DNA of 64,000 nucleotides from Microvelia longipes (lineage: Eukaryota; Arthropoda; Insecta; Hemiptera; Veliidae). The notes below the pieces were generated by a model that did not search any database, was not told the origin of the DNA, and was given only the letters and a program-made list of their open reading frames with translations. The stretch covers positions 14,929,485 through 14,993,484 of the forward strand of contig JACMZG010000008.1 of NCBI GenBank assembly GCA_018340805.1. Direction: 5' to 3'. Both the position numbers and the translations under genes were made by a program. Below, in pieces: positions 23,595 to 33,724 of the stretch (its first letter is position 1; every line of letters starts with the position of its first letter).

Positions 23595-25275
23595 CGATGA
23601 AGATTTTTTAAATAAAATAAAATGTGCTGTCTGTCTTGAATCAAAACAAACAAGGTTACCATTTAAAAATGAAAGAAGATCTGCTACCAGACCTTTAGAG
23701 ATTATTCATTCTGATCTGTGTGGTCCGATAAGTCCAGCTTCTTGGGATAATAAAAACTATATACTGACTTTTAAAGACGACTTTACTAACTTTTGTATCA
23801 TATATATTATAGAAAATAAATCAGAAGTTGCAGAATCTGTCAAACACTATATAAACTCAGTGGAAAGACAATTAAATCTGTAAGTCGCCAAGCTAAGAAC
23901 AGATAATGGTTCGGGGTACAAAAATAAAATTCTTTTAGAATGGTTATATAGTAAAGGCATCAAATTAGAAAATTCAGCACCTTACACCCCTCAACATAAT
24001 GGGAAAGCTGAAAGATTTAACAGGACGTTACTAAATAAAACTAGAGCCCTACTATTTGATGCTGAACTAGAAAAAGAGATGTGGAGTGAAGCAGCATTCA
24101 CAGCCACGTATTTAATCAACAGAAGTTGTACCAAAAACTCTTCAAAGACACCAGCAGAAATGTGGTTCAAACATAAACCAGATCTAAGCAACTTAAAAAT
24201 ATTTGGCTGCAATGCCTATGCTAAAATTAACAAGCCATTAAAAAAGCTTGACAAAAGATGTCATAAATATATATTTGTTGGCTATGCTGGATCAGTTTAC
24301 AGGTTATTTGATAAAGAAAACAGAAAAATTGTTATAAACAGAGATGTCATTTTTGATGAAAATTCACCTGTTGTTAAAGATGAGGATGATAATAATAATA
24401 AATTACCTGATGTTGAAGATGATGATAATAATAATAAAAATGATTTACCTGATAGTGAAGAAGATGATTATAGTGGAAAAATATTACCTGATGATGAAGA
24501 TGATGATAACAATAAAAACAAAACACCTGACGATGAAGATGATAATAACAGTAAAAACAAATTACCTGATGTTGAAAATAATAATTTGAATAATAAAAAT
24601 AACGTACCTTATACAGTAGCTGAGGAAGATGATGACAATGAACTGTGGTATGGTTGGAACTTAAATGACATACCTGATACTGATAACAGCAAAAGAAGTA
24701 AAAAACTCCCTGCTCTTCTGAATGATTATGTATTACTTACATATAATAATGCACTTACTTCTCAAGATAAAAATTTATGGTTGAAAGCCATTGAAGAAGA
24801 AAAGAACTCATTAAAAGAAAATAATGTTTTTAAATTTACACAAACATCTGAAGCTGTGGGTAAGAAACTTTTATCAAGTAGATGGGTTTTCAGAGTAAAA
24901 AATAATGGTCAATACAAAGCCAAGTTAGTTGTTTGTGGTTGCGAACAAAAGAAAGGTGTTGATTTCAATGAAACATTCTCACCTGTTGTTTCAATACCTG
25001 TACTGAGATTTGTACTTGCCTATGCTAAGACTAATAATTATAAAATGACCCAATTTGACATAAAAACAGCCTTCTTGTATGGTCATGGTTATCTTAATGA
25101 AGATCTCTCTATGACATTACCAGAAGGGTTTATTTAATAAAAATGTAGTCTGTAAACTCCTTAAGTCACTTTATGGCTTAAAGCAAGCTCCTTACAATTG
25201 GAATTTGAGACTAGTGAATTTTTTGAAAGATATTGGTATACATCAACTTATGACACATAAATGTATTTTTAAGAA
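23595..25275 (+). pseudogene. Ty1/Copia polyprotein fragment (integrase to reverse transcriptase)
   Basis: From the N-terminal side it shows the end of the GAG-pre-integrase zinc motif (CAVCLESKQTRLPF) and an integrase core with IIHSDLCGP, LRTDNGSGY and YTPQHNGKAERFNRT, the D, D and E region. An Asp/Asn-rich linker follows. Then comes the polymerase start (WVFRVKNNGQYKAKLVVCG, FSPVV, FDIKTAFLYG, LPEGF). One in-frame TAA at 23881 interrupts the integrase. The frame stops again at 25135, but CKLLKSLYGLKQAPYNWN continues just after it, up to about 25270. No gag, protease, RNase H or LTRs are present, so this is a fragment. Confidence 0.85.
24360..24640 (+). repeat. In-frame acidic/Asn repeat in the Copia linker
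   Basis: About five to six tandem units of roughly 45-60 bases encode variants of LPDxEDDDNNNKN between integrase and reverse transcriptase. The reading frame is kept across all units. Such linkers are usually less regular in Copia elements. Confidence 0.7.
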
Positions 25276-25289
25276 TTACATTTCAAACT

Positions 25290-25690
25290 TCAAACTTAAT
25301 TCCCTCAATCAGAACATATGACAAAACTTGACCACCGACCGGACAAAGAAAACTGTCTTATACTTTATACAGAACCACTTACAGACAAAAGGAAATTTTT
25401 AGAAATGCTCTTTATAAAAGCTGACAAAGACAGTATGAACAAAAAACAAGACAAAAAACAATCTTAGCAGTATTTATTATAATATTATCATAAAATTTTA
25501 ATTTTTCCTTTACCTTTTTCTAATTTCATTTAAAATTTATTTACTTAGTTAGACACGTGACTTAAAAAACATTCAAAATTTTATTAATTTTCAAACTTTC
25601 TCTTTTTGTCATTTTAAGAACTGAAGAAGCTCAGGATCCCTTGGCGAAAGCTCTTCGTGAATTTATTTTGAATAAATTTTAATATAAAAA
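25290..25690 (+). mobile_element. Penelope-like element 3' end, possible hammerhead core
   Basis: A short frame ending in KRKFLEMLFIKADKDS resembles the tail of the Penelope endonuclease domain. Downstream, CTGAAGA (25622) and GGCGAAA (25643) are about 20 bases apart around imperfectly pairing sequence. This matches the CUGANGA and GAAA boxes of the hammerhead ribozymes known from Penelope-like elements. The stems look decayed. An AT-rich tail follows. Confidence 0.5.
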
Positions 25691-25786
25691 AGGACTGAAG
25701 TCTTCGTTAATTTAATTGATATTAATAATAATTAATTAACTTGTGATTAATCATTTTAAGACAAGTTTAATATTGTTTATAAAATT

Positions 25787-26860
25787 TTATTTAATGTAGT
25801 ATGTTGCCAGTGTTGGCAGTCTGTAATGTCCGGGTGTGTAGAAAAACACTGAGGTGAGGAAGTAGTGGGGGCTGATGGGATGCCGGAAAAATATAAAAGG
25901 CAGTTTCGCAATAGACTCCACGGCAGTCCTGGGAACGACTCCATTGGGTTTAGAGCTCTTCCTATGCAGCTGACGAGGCCTCCATGATACTCTGGGTTTA
26001 TCTATACACTGGCAGGTATGGCACATAGCAATACAGTGTTAGTTGAACTGATGGAGTAGTCTTTATTTATTGGCCTCCTTTCCCTGCCTCTTGCTTAGTC
26101 AGCGTAGAGGTAATATGGGGTACAGAGGAGATTCGTGTGGGACTCCCTTTTCGACCACAGCTGCCTTCCAAGATACCGTTGGAGCCTTGTCTTTTTCTCT
26201 TCTCCCATTCATCATTCCCGGCTTGATCTTTTAGACCGCCCGCCGAGTAGTCATCATGCTCGCCCCCTTTGGGACCTGGGTTCTCTTTTCTCTCGGCTAA
26301 CGCTAATATCAATGCAAGCCTTCTTGATCGCCCGCTGGTAAGAGACCCACTTTTGAGCCCGCCGTCCTAGTCATCATACGCGGCCCACTTGACCCTGTAG
26401 CTGTGCAAGTCTTCATTGCCAGTGCGATTCAGACTGGGTTTACCCAGGCCTTTTGCCATGTCCACTAGTGGAATTTTGCCATGTCATCATTGCTAGCCAT
26501 TTTAATCTGTCAGTAGAGAATCCATCTACCGATACTTTTACGGTAACTTGACGAGACTCCATCGCCAGTGCCCGGGCTCCCTAGCAAGGGTTTCATGTGT
26601 CTTGGCTGGAGGTTATCATTCCAGCCCCTTTACAAAGCTGGTAGAAAATCCATCTACCAGCGTTTCGGCTTTACTGGCAAGGTATCATCGCCAGCCTTGC
26701 CTTAGGCTCTTGTGTCACCGCTGTCCAAGTTATCATTGGCAGCCAGGGAAGGGTTTGCGCCTCGTTAGGAAGTTACCATTCCTAGCGCTAAAGGTCCCTT
26801 CCGTTTGACAAGTTACTGGCAAGGTATCAATGCCATGTAATAATAAATACTAAAACAACA
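25787..26860. other. GC-richer island with a constant-loop hairpin array
   Basis: This ~1-kb island has clearly higher GC than its flanks and no protein that I recognise. Its left part (from TGTAATGTCCGGG at 25822, with a TATAAAAG box at 25893) is reminiscent of a BEL/Pao-type LTR, but no internal region or second LTR is present. The right part (26165-26835) contains at least eleven hairpins with 9-nt loops, listed separately. The nature of the island is unknown. Confidence 0.4.
26167..26835. repeat. Array of at least eleven hairpins with 9-nt loops
   Basis: Each site is a short inverted repeat around exactly nine bases. Stems differ from site to site but pair within each site. Positions, with stem and loop, are: 26167 TCCA agataccgt; 26244 CGAGT agtcatcat; 26405 GCA agtcttcat; 26513 GTAG agaatccat; 26527 TACCG atactttta; 26604 GGCTGGA ggttatcat; 26638 CTGGTAG aaaatccat; 26674 CTGGC aggtatcat (one inner mismatch); 26720 GCTGtCCA agttatcat (one bulge); 26764 GTTAGGA agttaccat (one G-T pair); 26817 TGGCA aggtatcaa. 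The loop consensus is close to AGNYAYCAT. Weaker candidates lie at 26478, 26551 and 26361. Confidence 0.7.
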
Positions 26861-28190
26861 ACTGAGTGAACTTAAAGTGAAATAAGTGAATGGAAATTTG
26901 CTAAATACGATGTGACAACAAGTAATGCAATCAGAACTTATTTTTAAATAAGTTATAATTTTTAAATAAGATATAACTTGTTTTTAAAGTGTGTATAAAT
27001 AATTTGAACTGAAACTTTATCCGGTCTATTTGGTAGGGGACTATATACATAATAATACTATGAAAAAATGTATAGTAATAGACCATTCTTTATGTTTAAA
27101 CACTCATACCATTGTGTAAAAACCCCCTACTTTTTTGTCCACGAAAATAGCTGGACTCTCTGCATTACGCTTTTAGTGTACATTAGTTGTTTTTACAACT
27201 AATTAATATGCCTTTGGAAGTAATTTTATAATCTTAATTTTCATGATGAAGCGATATTGAAAAATACTAAGTTTTTATACTTATACATATAGGTTAAATA
27301 TGTACTTATAAATAATTATTTCAATACATTTGAAAACTATGTAGCTCAAAACTTGCAAATAGACACAAGAATGTAATAACACTTAAATGTTTTTTAGACT
27401 CTTGTTGGACAGGGAGCTTTTAGGTGGAGTAAGGTTGAAACACGCATCTCCACCATTCTACTCTACCTCCCTCACACTACCCTCTTAGCTTAACTAGGCT
27501 ACACATAGCATCAGCAAAACAGCCAAGGGACAACATCAGGAAACCTGCAGGAACACAACCACAAGAAGAAACCTCAAGAAGCCATAACAGAAGTAATGGT
27601 ACACCTCTACCAAGAAGAAAAACAAATAGAACTACAACAAAACAAAAATAATATCAATCATCATAACAATAAAAGTCCTCGCATTAAGTTATGGACTTTA
27701 AAAACGAAACAAACAACACAACAACCAGGTTAACCAGGACGGAGTGTGCCACGTACTCAGTGTTATTCTTGCTTTATTAATAGACGCCTTATGCACTGAA
27801 TTAAAGCAGCTAACCTTCCAACCCACGCCACTCTACCTTTTATATGTCCTATTATCACTCCTATTCTCGTTTGAATTATTTAAACAATTCACCTTTACTA
27901 ATTTACAAAGGTTCCTTTGCCCGTTCAGTAGGATTTTTTTGATAAAAACTTGCTAAGACAGTAACAGAGTTTCATTCTGTGTTTCTTTCTACAGGGCTAC
28001 TTTGCGTCGAGCCATCTGTTAAGAATTATTTTTGTGCACGAGATTTATACCATTTTTTATTTACTTTTCAGTTTCTTCCATTCCTTAATTTAAAGCATTA
28101 AACTAAGGACTTAAATATAGTAGAAAGAAACTTCAGATAGTCATTTAGACTTTAAAGTTAATAAAAACAATGTTCTCCGAGCTCTGATTT
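26861..28190. other. No recognised gene
   Basis: AT-rich sequence. A CA/AA-rich plus-strand frame of about 75 codons near 27510-27730, rich in Gln, Asn and Lys, and a hydrophobic frame of 70 codons at 27744-27956 are the only notable stretches. Neither resembles a known family, and base composition alone could produce them. Confidence 0.4.
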
Positions 28191-28193
28191 TTT

Positions 28194-28960
28194 TTGAAAA
28201 ATAACAATTTATATTACCCAGACATAGAAATAAACTATATGAATCTAAATGAGTTACTTGAAGATGGTAACTTAGAAAACCTATTTATGACTGAGGCATC
28301 ACATAAGAAAATTAATGTGGTGTTGTCTCTTCTACTGATGGTGTTTCTTTACCACATCCAGATATACCTCTTCAAATTAACAATGCCATTGATGAAAAAC
28401 CAATTCCTTGGCCAACTATTTCAGGGACTCCTGTGAATGAATTTACTACTAATGGATATGTTGCCATGGCTTTCCTGTCTTTATTTTCAACTGGGGTTGC
28501 TGATCTTAGAGCTCCTAGTCAGGAGACTGTCAGTCCTAATGAGTATTTTAGGCATTTAATGAAATATAAAGACGGAAGATTTGCTAAACATCCAAGATTT
28601 CGATTCCTAGCAATGAACTCAACTCAAAGATGAAGTGCCTGAAAGCAGGGGAGTATTTGTGTGCGTAAAAATAGTGACCTATCAAATAAATCTATTGAAG
28701 ATCTGAGTAGAATGATGACTAGTAACCCTCGCATTGCTTCTACGTTGCTCAGTTTTAACTCCTCTGTAAGAGGTACATCATCCTATTGGTACGCCAGATC
28801 TCATGAACTTTTAGACTTGATTAACTTTCTTGGCTTGCCAAACCCGTTTTTTACACTATCAGCAGCAGACATACACTGACCTGAGTTATATAGATTATTA
28901 TTCCCTGATACTAACTTTCATGAACTCAATGAAACGGAAAGCTATAGGTCCGTATTCAAA
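28194..28960 (+). pseudogene. Helitron RepHel, N-terminal domain
   Basis: In three frames the plus strand encodes the conserved Helitron N-terminal domain: EINYMNLNELLEDGN, then INEFTTNGYVAMAFLSLFSTGVADLRAP (split here across frames), NEYFRHLMKYKDGRFAKHPR, FRFLAMNSTQR, then FNSSVRGTSSYWYARSHEL and LGLPNPFFTLSAADIH. At least two frameshifts and two stops break it. It is followed by an unrelated ~550-base stretch before the Rep catalytic part resumes. Confidence 0.75.
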
Positions 28961-28979
28961 GACGTTTTCCTAACATTTT

Positions 28980-29042
28980 CCTAACATTCTCCTTAAGGGT
29001 TCCTTAAGAAGAATGTTAGGTCTCCTTAAGGAGAATGTTAGG
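28980..29042. repeat. Perfect 19-bp inverted repeat
   Basis: CCTAACATTCTCCTTAAGG at 28980-28998 is exactly mirrored at 29024-29042. A further partial copy of the same motif lies between the arms, so the segment is a nested set of inverted repeats. It lies in the stretch that separates two parts of the Helitron coding region, so it may belong to an inserted foldback element. Confidence 0.75.
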
Positions 29043-29521
29043 TTTAGGTAAGAAAAATGTTTTAAGCCACGAAATTTAAATGATCGTTCCCGTGTTTTAA
29101 ATGTCTTTTAGAGGCTTCGCATGATTATTTAGTAAGAACCTAAGATAGTTAAGTCAAAAAGTGATACCATGTAAGTAACGTAATATAACGCAAAATATCA
29201 ATGTTATTAACTTATTATCTGTATTTACGACACACTTTTTCATAAACAACAATGCGGCATGCTTTGGCGAATGTTAAATATATTGGAAACTTCATTTACA
29301 TATATTTTCAGTAAACAGTAGAGTTAATACAAATACAATGTTCAATTATTGTAACAGCTTTCATAAATAAAGCAGTATCAAGCGTTTCAAATTTGATCGT
29401 GGACCAGGTTGTACAATCCAAAGGTGTCTAAATAAAGACCTGTTAATCAGTGGAACACTGTTTTAATTTTGCTAAATCATTTACACGATTTTTGTTTGTG
29501 TAAAATTTTTTTGGTATAATA
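29043..29521. other. AT-rich stretch interrupting the Helitron
   Basis: No coding potential was recognised. It separates the N-terminal and Rep parts of the Helitron gene and is probably inserted or degenerate sequence. Confidence 0.4.
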
Positions 29522-30240
29522 ATGGCTGAATTATTCACACCGGACCAACTGAATTTCCTCTTTGAATCGATAGCCCGCCACAAACAGACCATAGAAAAAA
29601 AATCTGATTGTTTGCGGGCCGAAGAAAAGAAAAAGGACAACCCTTTGGTAGTGTCTTGGTTTTTCAAAGAAAGGGCTGAATATTTATATCTAATATATTG
29701 TGTCCCTAATTTAAAATCAAAGACTTTTGGTTTCGAAATGAATTCCAGGCTAGAGGTTCAAGCCATATACATGGGCTTCTCTATCTAGAAGGTGCTCCTG
29801 ATGTCTCTGTATTAGACTCTGCCATTTCAGAAGAAAGAGCACATAATAAATTATTTTGATCATTTGATTTCCACCAATAATCCAAATTTGAACACAGAGA
29901 CACCTTTGGTCCACCCTTGTCGACTGCACTACACGTTGATAAAGACCATATGATGGTAATTTTAATTATCTGTTGAATTGTTGCCAAAGGCACACTAAGG
30001 TTGCATGAGAACTCAAAAAAGTCACGTGTGCAGATTTAATTTTCCCTTTCCTGTGAAAAATCATACTGAGTTGATTAAGGTGGACAGTAAATAGGAGCTT
30101 CAAACTGCCAGGACCCACTAATTAATAAACATAATCGGCTGATAACAGAGCACTGGAGAGCAAATACGGACATTTAAGCAATAGCATCTAAAGAGGCCCT
30201 TAAAAGAGTCTTTGTGTCGCTCTTCGACCCTGCAACACCC
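29522..30240 (+). pseudogene. Helitron RepHel, Rep (HUH endonuclease) part
   Basis: The frame reads NPLVVSWFFKERAE and YCVPNLKSKTFGF. After a frameshift comes ARGSSHIHGLLYLEGAPDV, with the two His of the HUH metal-binding motif at 29764-29772. Further scraps (SEERAH, FDHLISTNNPNLNTET, HPCRL, NKHNRLITEHWRANTDI, ASKEAL) match the downstream Helitron Rep region in changing frames. The catalytic tyrosines are not visible in a continuous frame. The first ~35 codons of the 29522 frame look unrelated. Confidence 0.75.
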
Positions 30241-30276
30241 TTTTTTTCGTTTTCCGGAATTTATTTTAAAAACCTG

Positions 30277-30687
30277 ACCAAGAGCCCAGGGGGCGTTTTG
30301 TTAATAAAAAGTGTAATGGCTGGAACCGGTCTCAATTTTTCGTAAATACCTTCCTGAACAAGGATCTGCAATTCTGCCGACTCGTATCGGATGGGTCCCA
30401 GGCAGAACGCACTTTACAGGTCAAATTTACCACCCAAGTTAACAAACAGTGTAATGGCTGGAACCGGTCTCAATTTTTCGTAAATACCTTCCTGAACAAG
30501 GATCTGCAATTCTGCCAACTCGTATCGGATGGGGTGTCCAGGCAAAACCTTTGATCCCTAAAGTGCGTTCTGCCTGGGACACCCATCCGATACAGGAAGA
30601 TCCTTGTTCAGGAAGGTATTTACGAAAAATTGAGACCGGTTTCAGCCATTACACTTTTTATTAACAAAACACCCCAGGGCTCTTGGT
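30277..30687. mobile_element. MITE with ~95-bp terminal inverted repeats
   Basis: The ends ACCAAGAGCCC / GGGCTCTTGGT open inverted repeats of about 95 bases that include GTGTAATGGCTGGAACCGG and TACCTTCCTGAACAAGGATC. An internal direct duplication repeats about 85 bases of the left arm (from 30311 and again from about 30448). There is no coding capacity. It lies inside the broken Helitron. Confidence 0.75.
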
Positions 30688-31012
30688 CTATATAGTTATT
30701 TGTGTTATTTTTTCACGAGATTTGGCATGCAATTATAATAAAACATTTTACACATTTTTCTTGAGTTTCAACATTTTTTGTCGGGTAGTTTTGGAGATAT
30801 TTTAATATTATAGTGCGTAAAAAGTTTATTATGGAGTAATCTATCAGTGTGGTGGTGAGAGAGGCTAGTCCAGTGTTTATAGATAAGGTTTGTTGACTAT
30901 TTTACATTAAATTATATTTATTAATGCCATAATAAATATAGATATTGTTAAATTAAAATAAATTTAATAAAATTAATAAACTAATTAATTTTTTTTTAAA
31001 TAAACTAACAAA
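30688..31012. other. AT-rich spacer
   Basis: Nothing recognisable lies between the MITE and the LINE ORF1 fragment. Confidence 0.4.
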
Positions 31013-31545
31013 AATGAATTGCTTCAAGTGTGACGGCATAATAATGGACGAAAAAACAAAAATGCTCTGACTGTTATGAAGATTTTCAAAAAGGCTCTCT
31101 AAAAGGCTTTAGAGAGAATAGCAGGACTAGAGGCTGAGAACCATAATCTCAATAATAAACTGGCAACTGTTACTGAAAAATTGCAGAAGATGTGTACTAG
31201 GTTGGATAATGTTGAGCAAAAAACCCGTAGTGAAAATATCGAAATCGTAGGCATTCAAAAACGTCCCAATGAAAACTGTTACAAAATCGTTGAACAAATC
31301 GGTGAATTGTGCGGTTTACAAATTGCTTATGATGATATTCAAGTGTGCCATCGTATTCCATCAAAAAATCCTGATAGAGCACCTTCTATTGTTGTTCAAT
31401 TAGGGAGTTTATTACTAAAGAAAAAATGATTAATTGCAGCCCAAAGGACAAAAATTAGTGCTAATCTAATCAATAGTGCCTTTTCTAGTGATAATGTTCT
31501 TGTCTATGAACATCTTGCCCCCGCTTATAAAGAGCTCTTTTACGA
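31013..31545 (+). pseudogene. LINE ORF1 fragment (zinc finger and RRM-like)
   Basis: It starts MNCFKCDGIIMDEKTK with a PHD-like Cys arrangement. A coiled-coil stretch follows (LNNKLATVTEKLQKM), and then the ORF1 RNA-binding region (LDNVEQKTRSENIEIVGIQK, DDIQVCHRIPSKNPDRAPSI, VVQLGS). After an in-frame stop at 31427 the tail continues (VLVYEHLAPAYKELF) and runs without a frame change into Helitron helicase sequence. The polymerase ORF is absent. Confidence 0.7.
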
Positions 31546-31546
31546 A

Positions 31547-32538
31547 GTGAGACCTCACCGTGCAAATGAATCTTTAGGCGGAATGTATGTTTATCTATTC
31601 GAGGATATAAAACAGCACCCTGCAGTTCTTGATAGACCTGTATATGGGTCCAACTTCTCTGGACCTCTTTATGATCAAGGACAACCTTTATATCAAACCA
31701 TCGACTGCTGTTACGTTTTGTCTTCATTTCCCCGTCAATATAATGAAGTACAACAAGCGTTCCGAGATGCCCTGGATCGCTTAAGTGTTGGTAAATCAAC
31801 TGTAGAAGATTGGAGGTTGCTCCTTACGAGAGAAAAATCATATGTATCATTAGTCGAGTTGAAGTTTTTTGACAGTGCTATCAGATTACTCTACAAATCT
31901 CAGAGTAAATGCTTATAACACAAGTAAGCTAAGCCATTTTAATACTCCTGTTGCAAAAATAAAAGCAGAAAACAACAACTCCCGTGCTGTGAATTGAAAT
32001 GTCGTGCTGGCTTAAGGTTTAGAACCTTTTATCTATTGCTAGAGTAATGCTAAAAGGAAACTTATGGACCCAAATGGGTTTAGTTAATGGAACCTTGGGT
32101 ACTGTACCATAAATAATTATGTACCTATTGGATAAAGGAAAAGTTTTTTTTTTTTGAGTCATTGTAATCTTGTATGTATAGTTTATAACCTTTTATAAAT
32201 AATAAATGGCTTATTTATTTATTTATTTATTGGATAAAGGAGTATATTGCTCTCGTACTCAGTTTCCTTTAACCTTAGCCTGGGCTATTACGATCCATAA
32301 GTCACAAGGTCTCACGCTAGACAAGGCTGTTGTTGACATTGGAGACACAGAACTAGCACCCGGATGTACTTACGTTGCTCCTTCACGAATAAAGGCTCTG
32401 AATGATTTAGTAATAAATCCTGGATTCAATATGAATCGCTTAAGTAAAATACAAAAAATGAAATTGCTGAAAGAAAGAGTACTTGAAGAACTTCGCCTAC
32501 AAATACTTCCAAAGCCAAACATTCCTTTATATATCTAA
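31547..32538 (+). pseudogene. Helitron RepHel, C-terminal helicase (Pif1-like)
   Basis: SLGGMYVYLFEDIKQHPAVL corresponds to the GDFxQLPPV helicase motif, with Gly-Asp replaced by Glu-Asp. FPRQYNEVQQAFRDALDRLS and VEDWRLLLTREKS follow. After a small retroelement insertion, FPLTLAWAITIHKSQGLTLD, the SF1 motif V/VI region of Pif1/Helitron helicases, and the final TYVAPSRIKALNDL are intact. The middle of the helicase is reduced to scraps. It is the 3' part of the same broken element as the Rep domain. Confidence 0.8.
32140..32227 (+). mobile_element. 5'-truncated LINE 3' end with 14-bp target duplication
   Basis: The 88-base insert splits the Helitron helicase frame between YLLDKG and its continuation. 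It is flanked by exact copies of TATTGGATAAAGGA (32126-32139 and 32228-32241). The insert has the look of a LINE 3' end: AT-rich, ending AATAATAAATGGC and a TTATTTA tail. The target duplication and truncation are hallmarks of target-primed reverse transcription. Confidence 0.8.
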
Positions 32539-32769
32539 CTTTCTATTCTTAATCTGTACTAATTTTGTAACTTATCTATGCACCTCATCATGTCAATTTG
32601 TTGAACGAACGTTAGTGAGTTCTTTCATTTCAAAAGTTTGGGACGGCGTAAATGTTTGTGTATTTATACGTTTGTACCTGTCACGAAAACTGCCGTAAGT
32701 AATAACATACTTAAAAAAAACATAGCATTAATTAATAATTAGTCTTCAGAGCTGTATTTAAAATAACGG
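32539..32769. other. Short AT-rich spacer
   Basis: It contains no recognised feature between the Helitron end and the Harbinger remnant. Confidence 0.4.
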
Positions 32770-33724
32770 CCAATATAGCGGACCATTTGCAAAGATATAA
32801 TCCTATGGATTATTATTCAGATGAGGAATTTTTATGAGGATTCGTTGAACGAAAGAGACTACGGAACATGTACTGAGTCTTATCAGACCTCGGCTAATTG
32901 CTTATACAAGTAGGAACCATCCTATGAAGGCTATGGATAAGCTGTTGCTTGATCTATGGATTAATGAAACTGGCTGTTTTGAATCAGTAATGGGTGATCT
33001 GATCAATATACACAAATCTACTCTCTTAAGAATAATTAAATTAGTATCTCGTCATCTTGCTCTGTTAAGTCCTAACTTCATTAAGTTACCAAATACTAAC
33101 GTGGAAAAAAGAGCTACGAAAGTCGGTTTCTATAGGATCTGTAGGTTTCCAAATGTTATCGGATGCATTGATTGCGCTCAGGTAAAGGATCCAGTCACCT
33201 GGTGGCCCTGATGCAGAACTATATAGAAACAGAAAGGAATATTTTCTATAAATGTGCAAGCTCTATGTATCGCAGACCATCAGCTTACTAACGAGCTGTT
33301 ACCTTATTGAATATCAATTCAATGAAGTGACAACTAGTTGGTTTGGATTCGCTCATGATGCCACTATTTACAGATATTTTTAAGTTAATGGAGATTTTGA
33401 GATAGAGCACTATCACGACTCTTATTTACTAGGAGATAGTGGCTATCCATGCACCAACTACTTACTAAAGCCTTTTCTTAATCAAGAAAGTAGAGCAGAG
33501 GAGATTCGTTATAATAATGCCCATGTCAAAACTCGCAATACAATTAAAACTTTTGGTACAACGAAACAACGAATTCGCTGTTTATGCATTAGCTAACCAA
33601 CTAGAGTCCAGAGAAAATTATCTATCATCGTGGCAACGTTTGTGTTACACAACATTGCCTCTTTAAATGGAGAAGATATTCCTCTTGTTGACTTGAATGA
33701 AATAATTCCAATTGAACCTTAATA
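32770..33724 (+). pseudogene. PIF/Harbinger (HARBI1-like) transposase
   Basis: The best frame has GDLINIHKSTLLRIIKLVSR, GFYRICRFPNVIGCIDCAQV (first catalytic Asp), FGFAHDATIYR, LLGDSGYPC (second Asp) and RYNNAHVKTRNTI. There a Lys stands where the catalytic Glu of the usual NTIERxFG is expected. VATFVLHNIA closes the domain. Several frameshifts and stops are present. It is a dead DNA transposon copy; terminal repeats and the MADF-type partner gene were not seen. Confidence 0.8.

Noticed and set aside
26067..26808. Frames of 68-86 codons in the GC island
   Set aside because: They overlap on both strands, lack known motifs and are explained by the higher GC content lowering stop frequency.
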